From positions 1-7,860 of the forward strand of contig JBCDIQ010000287.1 in NCBI GenBank assembly GCA_039024295.1: 7,860 nucleotides of DNA, given 5' to 3'. A model generated the notes under the pieces. That model was not told the origin of the DNA and ran no database searches. It saw only the letters and a program-made list of their open reading frames with translations. Shown one piece after another: positions 7,271-7,860 of this stretch. Origin of the DNA: JBCDIQ01 sp039024295 (lineage in GTDB: Bacteria > Bacteroidota > Bacteroidia > J057). The translations under genes were made by a program, and so were the position numbers. Within the stretch, counting starts at the first letter, position 1; every line of letters begins with the position of its first letter.

Positions 7271-7323
7271 TTATCCATAAAAAATGCGGGCAGCCTGCTA
7301 GGTTGCCCGTTTTTTATGGATAA
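7271..7323 (+). terminator. strong, nearly symmetrical intrinsic terminator
   Basis: CGGGCAGCC (7287-7295) pairs with GGTTGCCCG (7301-7309) around a 5-nt loop, with one G-U pair, followed by six T (7310-7315). The stem continues outward: TTATCCATAAAAAA (7271-7284) is perfectly complementary to TTTTTTATGGATAA (7310-7323), interrupted only by a 2-nt bulge (TG, 7285-7286). It starts 9 bases after the stop of the giant gene. The A-run on the left arm means it could also stop leftward transcripts. Confidence 0.9.
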
Positions 7324-7391
7324 AAAATGAATAATTGAGCCAGGAGGGATTTCTCCATTGAAGCCCTTGGTAATTGGCATCGGTTTGTGGT

Positions 7392-7713
7392 CCTTCTCGT
7401 TCAATTAAAATAATGGGAGAAATTCAGGTATAGAAGTATCCGTGAGAAGGTAACCCAATGGACTTTATGCTTGATAAAACGGATACAGCATTTCACGCCG
7501 ATGAGGGCAATCACAACCGTAAGGCTCATGTTGAATTAAAGTATCGCTCCTACGAAGCTGGTATTCTGGGTGAATTATCCCTAAAAAGGTGCTACCCCTT
7601 CCGGGGTGTTAAGGCTGAAAAAGCCTTACGATAGTTGTCAGCAGGTACTTCACCCCGAAGGAGGATAACCTTGGTGGCACGGATTTGAGTCAGGGAGTGA
7701 GTCCCAGCGGGGC
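7392..7713 (+). ncRNA. candidate structured RNA (strand and family uncertain)
   Basis: Visible helices: CCTTCTC 7392-7398 with GAGAAGG 7444-7450; GTATCCG 7436-7442 with CGGATAC 7480-7486 (this crosses the first, so either a pseudoknot or an alternative); ATGAG 7501-7505 with CTCAT 7525-7529; ACCCC-TTCC-GGGGT 7594-7607; TAAGGCT-GAAAA-AGCCTTA 7610-7628; CTTC-ACCCC-GAAG 7648-7660, whose loop could pair with GGGGT at 7603-7607 or with GGGG at 7709-7712; GGGA-GTGAG-TCCC 7693-7705. Single 7-bp matches are expected by chance at this length; the two adjacent perfect hairpins at 7594-7628 are the strongest sign. A 5' part of a group II intron is one idea, based only on general appearance: I do not see a definite GUGCG boundary or domain V. 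A coding explanation for part of it is listed separately. Confidence 0.3.
7458..7634 (+). CDS. possible small protein of 58 residues
   Basis: An ATG at 7458 opens a frame that ends at TAG 7632-7634. AGAAGG (7445-7450) lies 7 bases before the ATG and would serve as a Shine-Dalgarno site, unusual for this window, where the two large genes have none. The product begins MDFMLDKTDTAFHAD and ends GVKAEKALR; it is hydrophilic, basic towards the end, with no signal peptide or membrane segment, and I recognise no family. The frame's last third overlaps two perfect hairpins (7594-7628), which is odd for a gene and favours an RNA explanation. It could be a real small protein, a remnant of a longer coding region, or a chance frame. 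Confidence 0.25.
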   Translation: MDFMLDKTDTAFHADEGNHNRKAHVELKYRSYEAGILGELSLKRCYPFRGVKAEKALR

Positions 7714-7812
7714 GAAAACTTTCAGGTAATTAGGGCCTGCTGAACAACTAATAATCAATTGATTTTCAATTAATTGTGTTTAGTTTTTCTAGCAAATTTG
7801 GCTAAAAATGTG

Positions 7813-7821
7813 TATCTTTTG
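7813..7821 (+). promoter_or_regulatory. candidate -7 element before the right-edge gene
   Basis: TATCTTTTG resembles TAnnTTTG with one extra T. Transcription would begin near 7828, about 20 bases before the ATG at 7848. TGCAAG (7820-7825) and CTTGCA (7841-7846) form an inverted repeat around the start of such a transcript. No -33 element at normal spacing is clear. Confidence 0.3.
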
Positions 7822-7847
7822 CAAGTAAGAGGACAAAAAGCTTGCAG

Positions 7848-7860
7848 ATGAGTCGTTTTC
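7848..7860 (+). CDS. start of a gene leaving the window on the right
   Basis: An ATG at 7848-7850 begins a frame reading MSRF before the window ends. AGAGG at 7829-7833 is rather far upstream to serve as a ribosome site. The support is positional: it follows a promoter-like element and a possible IS end. If the IS reading is right this is the transposase; if the upstream structure is a group II intron it could instead be its reverse transcriptase. Four residues cannot decide. Confidence 0.3.

Larger units (their letters stand above)
7324..7730. other. unexplained segment between terminator and AT-rich right end
   Basis: About 400 bases with no recognisable large gene. The first 65 bases look plain. 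From about 7390 there is a high density of inverted repeats and one 58-codon open frame on the plus strand. The base composition is more balanced than in the intergenic region at 1513-1843, which argues that it is not simply spacer DNA. Confidence 0.5.
7731..7860 (+). mobile_element. possible left end of an insertion sequence, cut by the window edge
   Basis: At about 7731 the sequence changes abruptly from balanced, hairpin-rich DNA to strongly AT-rich DNA. The change begins with TAGGGCCTGCTGAACAACT, which reminds me of terminal repeats of some IS elements, although I cannot name the family. Behind it are the palindromes AATCAATTGATT (7753-7764) and CAATTAATTG (7767-7776), a promoter-like element and a start codon at 7848. 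The order end, promoter and reading frame within about 120 bases fits an IS left end. The right end and target duplication lie outside, so this is inference. Confidence 0.3.

Noticed and set aside
7687..7703. GAGTC repeated at 7687-7691 and 7699-7703
   Set aside because: Five bases twice at close distance is expected by chance; it overlaps the small GGGA/TCCC hairpin already listed.
1..7860. tRNA or rRNA genes
   Set aside because: No cloverleaf with a T-arm GTTCRA motif and no conserved rRNA segments were seen on either strand.

Overview
The window most likely comes from a member of the Bacteroidota. Both confident genes encode exported proteins with C-terminal domains of the kind recognised by the type IX secretion system (T9SS), a system known only from that phylum and its relatives. 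Neither start codon has a convincing Shine-Dalgarno sequence, and several AT-rich stretches match the Bacteroidota -7 promoter element TAnnTTTG. I cannot place the organism more precisely. A gliding or surface-adhering Cytophagales- or Saprospirales-like bacterium would fit.

Layout. Positions 1-342 hold no firm gene: a weak open frame leaves the left edge on the minus strand, and short hairpins lie just beyond the stop of the next gene. Positions 343-1512 (minus) encode a 389-residue secreted protein with a signal peptide, an N-terminal beta-rich Cys-containing domain, a fibronectin-III-like domain and a type A-like T9SS sorting domain. Positions 1513-1843 form a divergent AT-rich intergenic region with promoter-like elements and a spaced direct repeat. 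Positions 1844-7261 (plus) encode a giant 1805-residue surface protein: signal peptide, a Cys-rich N-terminal domain typical of large Bacteroidota gliding/adhesin proteins, two further Ig-like domains, 14 tandem repeats of 78-95 residues (the last two are canonical PKD domains), and a gliding-motility-associated (type B, CHU_C-like) C-terminal domain. A very long stem-loop terminator follows at once.

Positions 7324-7860 are the least explained part. A stretch of about 400 bases contains tandem perfect hairpins and several longer-range complementary segments, and also a 58-codon reading frame with a plausible ribosome site; it may be a structured RNA (a group II intron 5' part is one hypothesis) or a small gene. 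From about 7731 the sequence becomes AT-rich with palindromes and a promoter-like element, and a reading frame starts at 7848 and leaves the window. This resembles the left end of an insertion sequence, but too little is present to prove it.

The two large genes are divergently arranged and both look destined for T9SS export, so they probably act at the cell surface. The giant one has no catalytic domain that I can see and is best read as an adhesin or structural surface filament. No porP/sprF-type partner gene is visible in the window.
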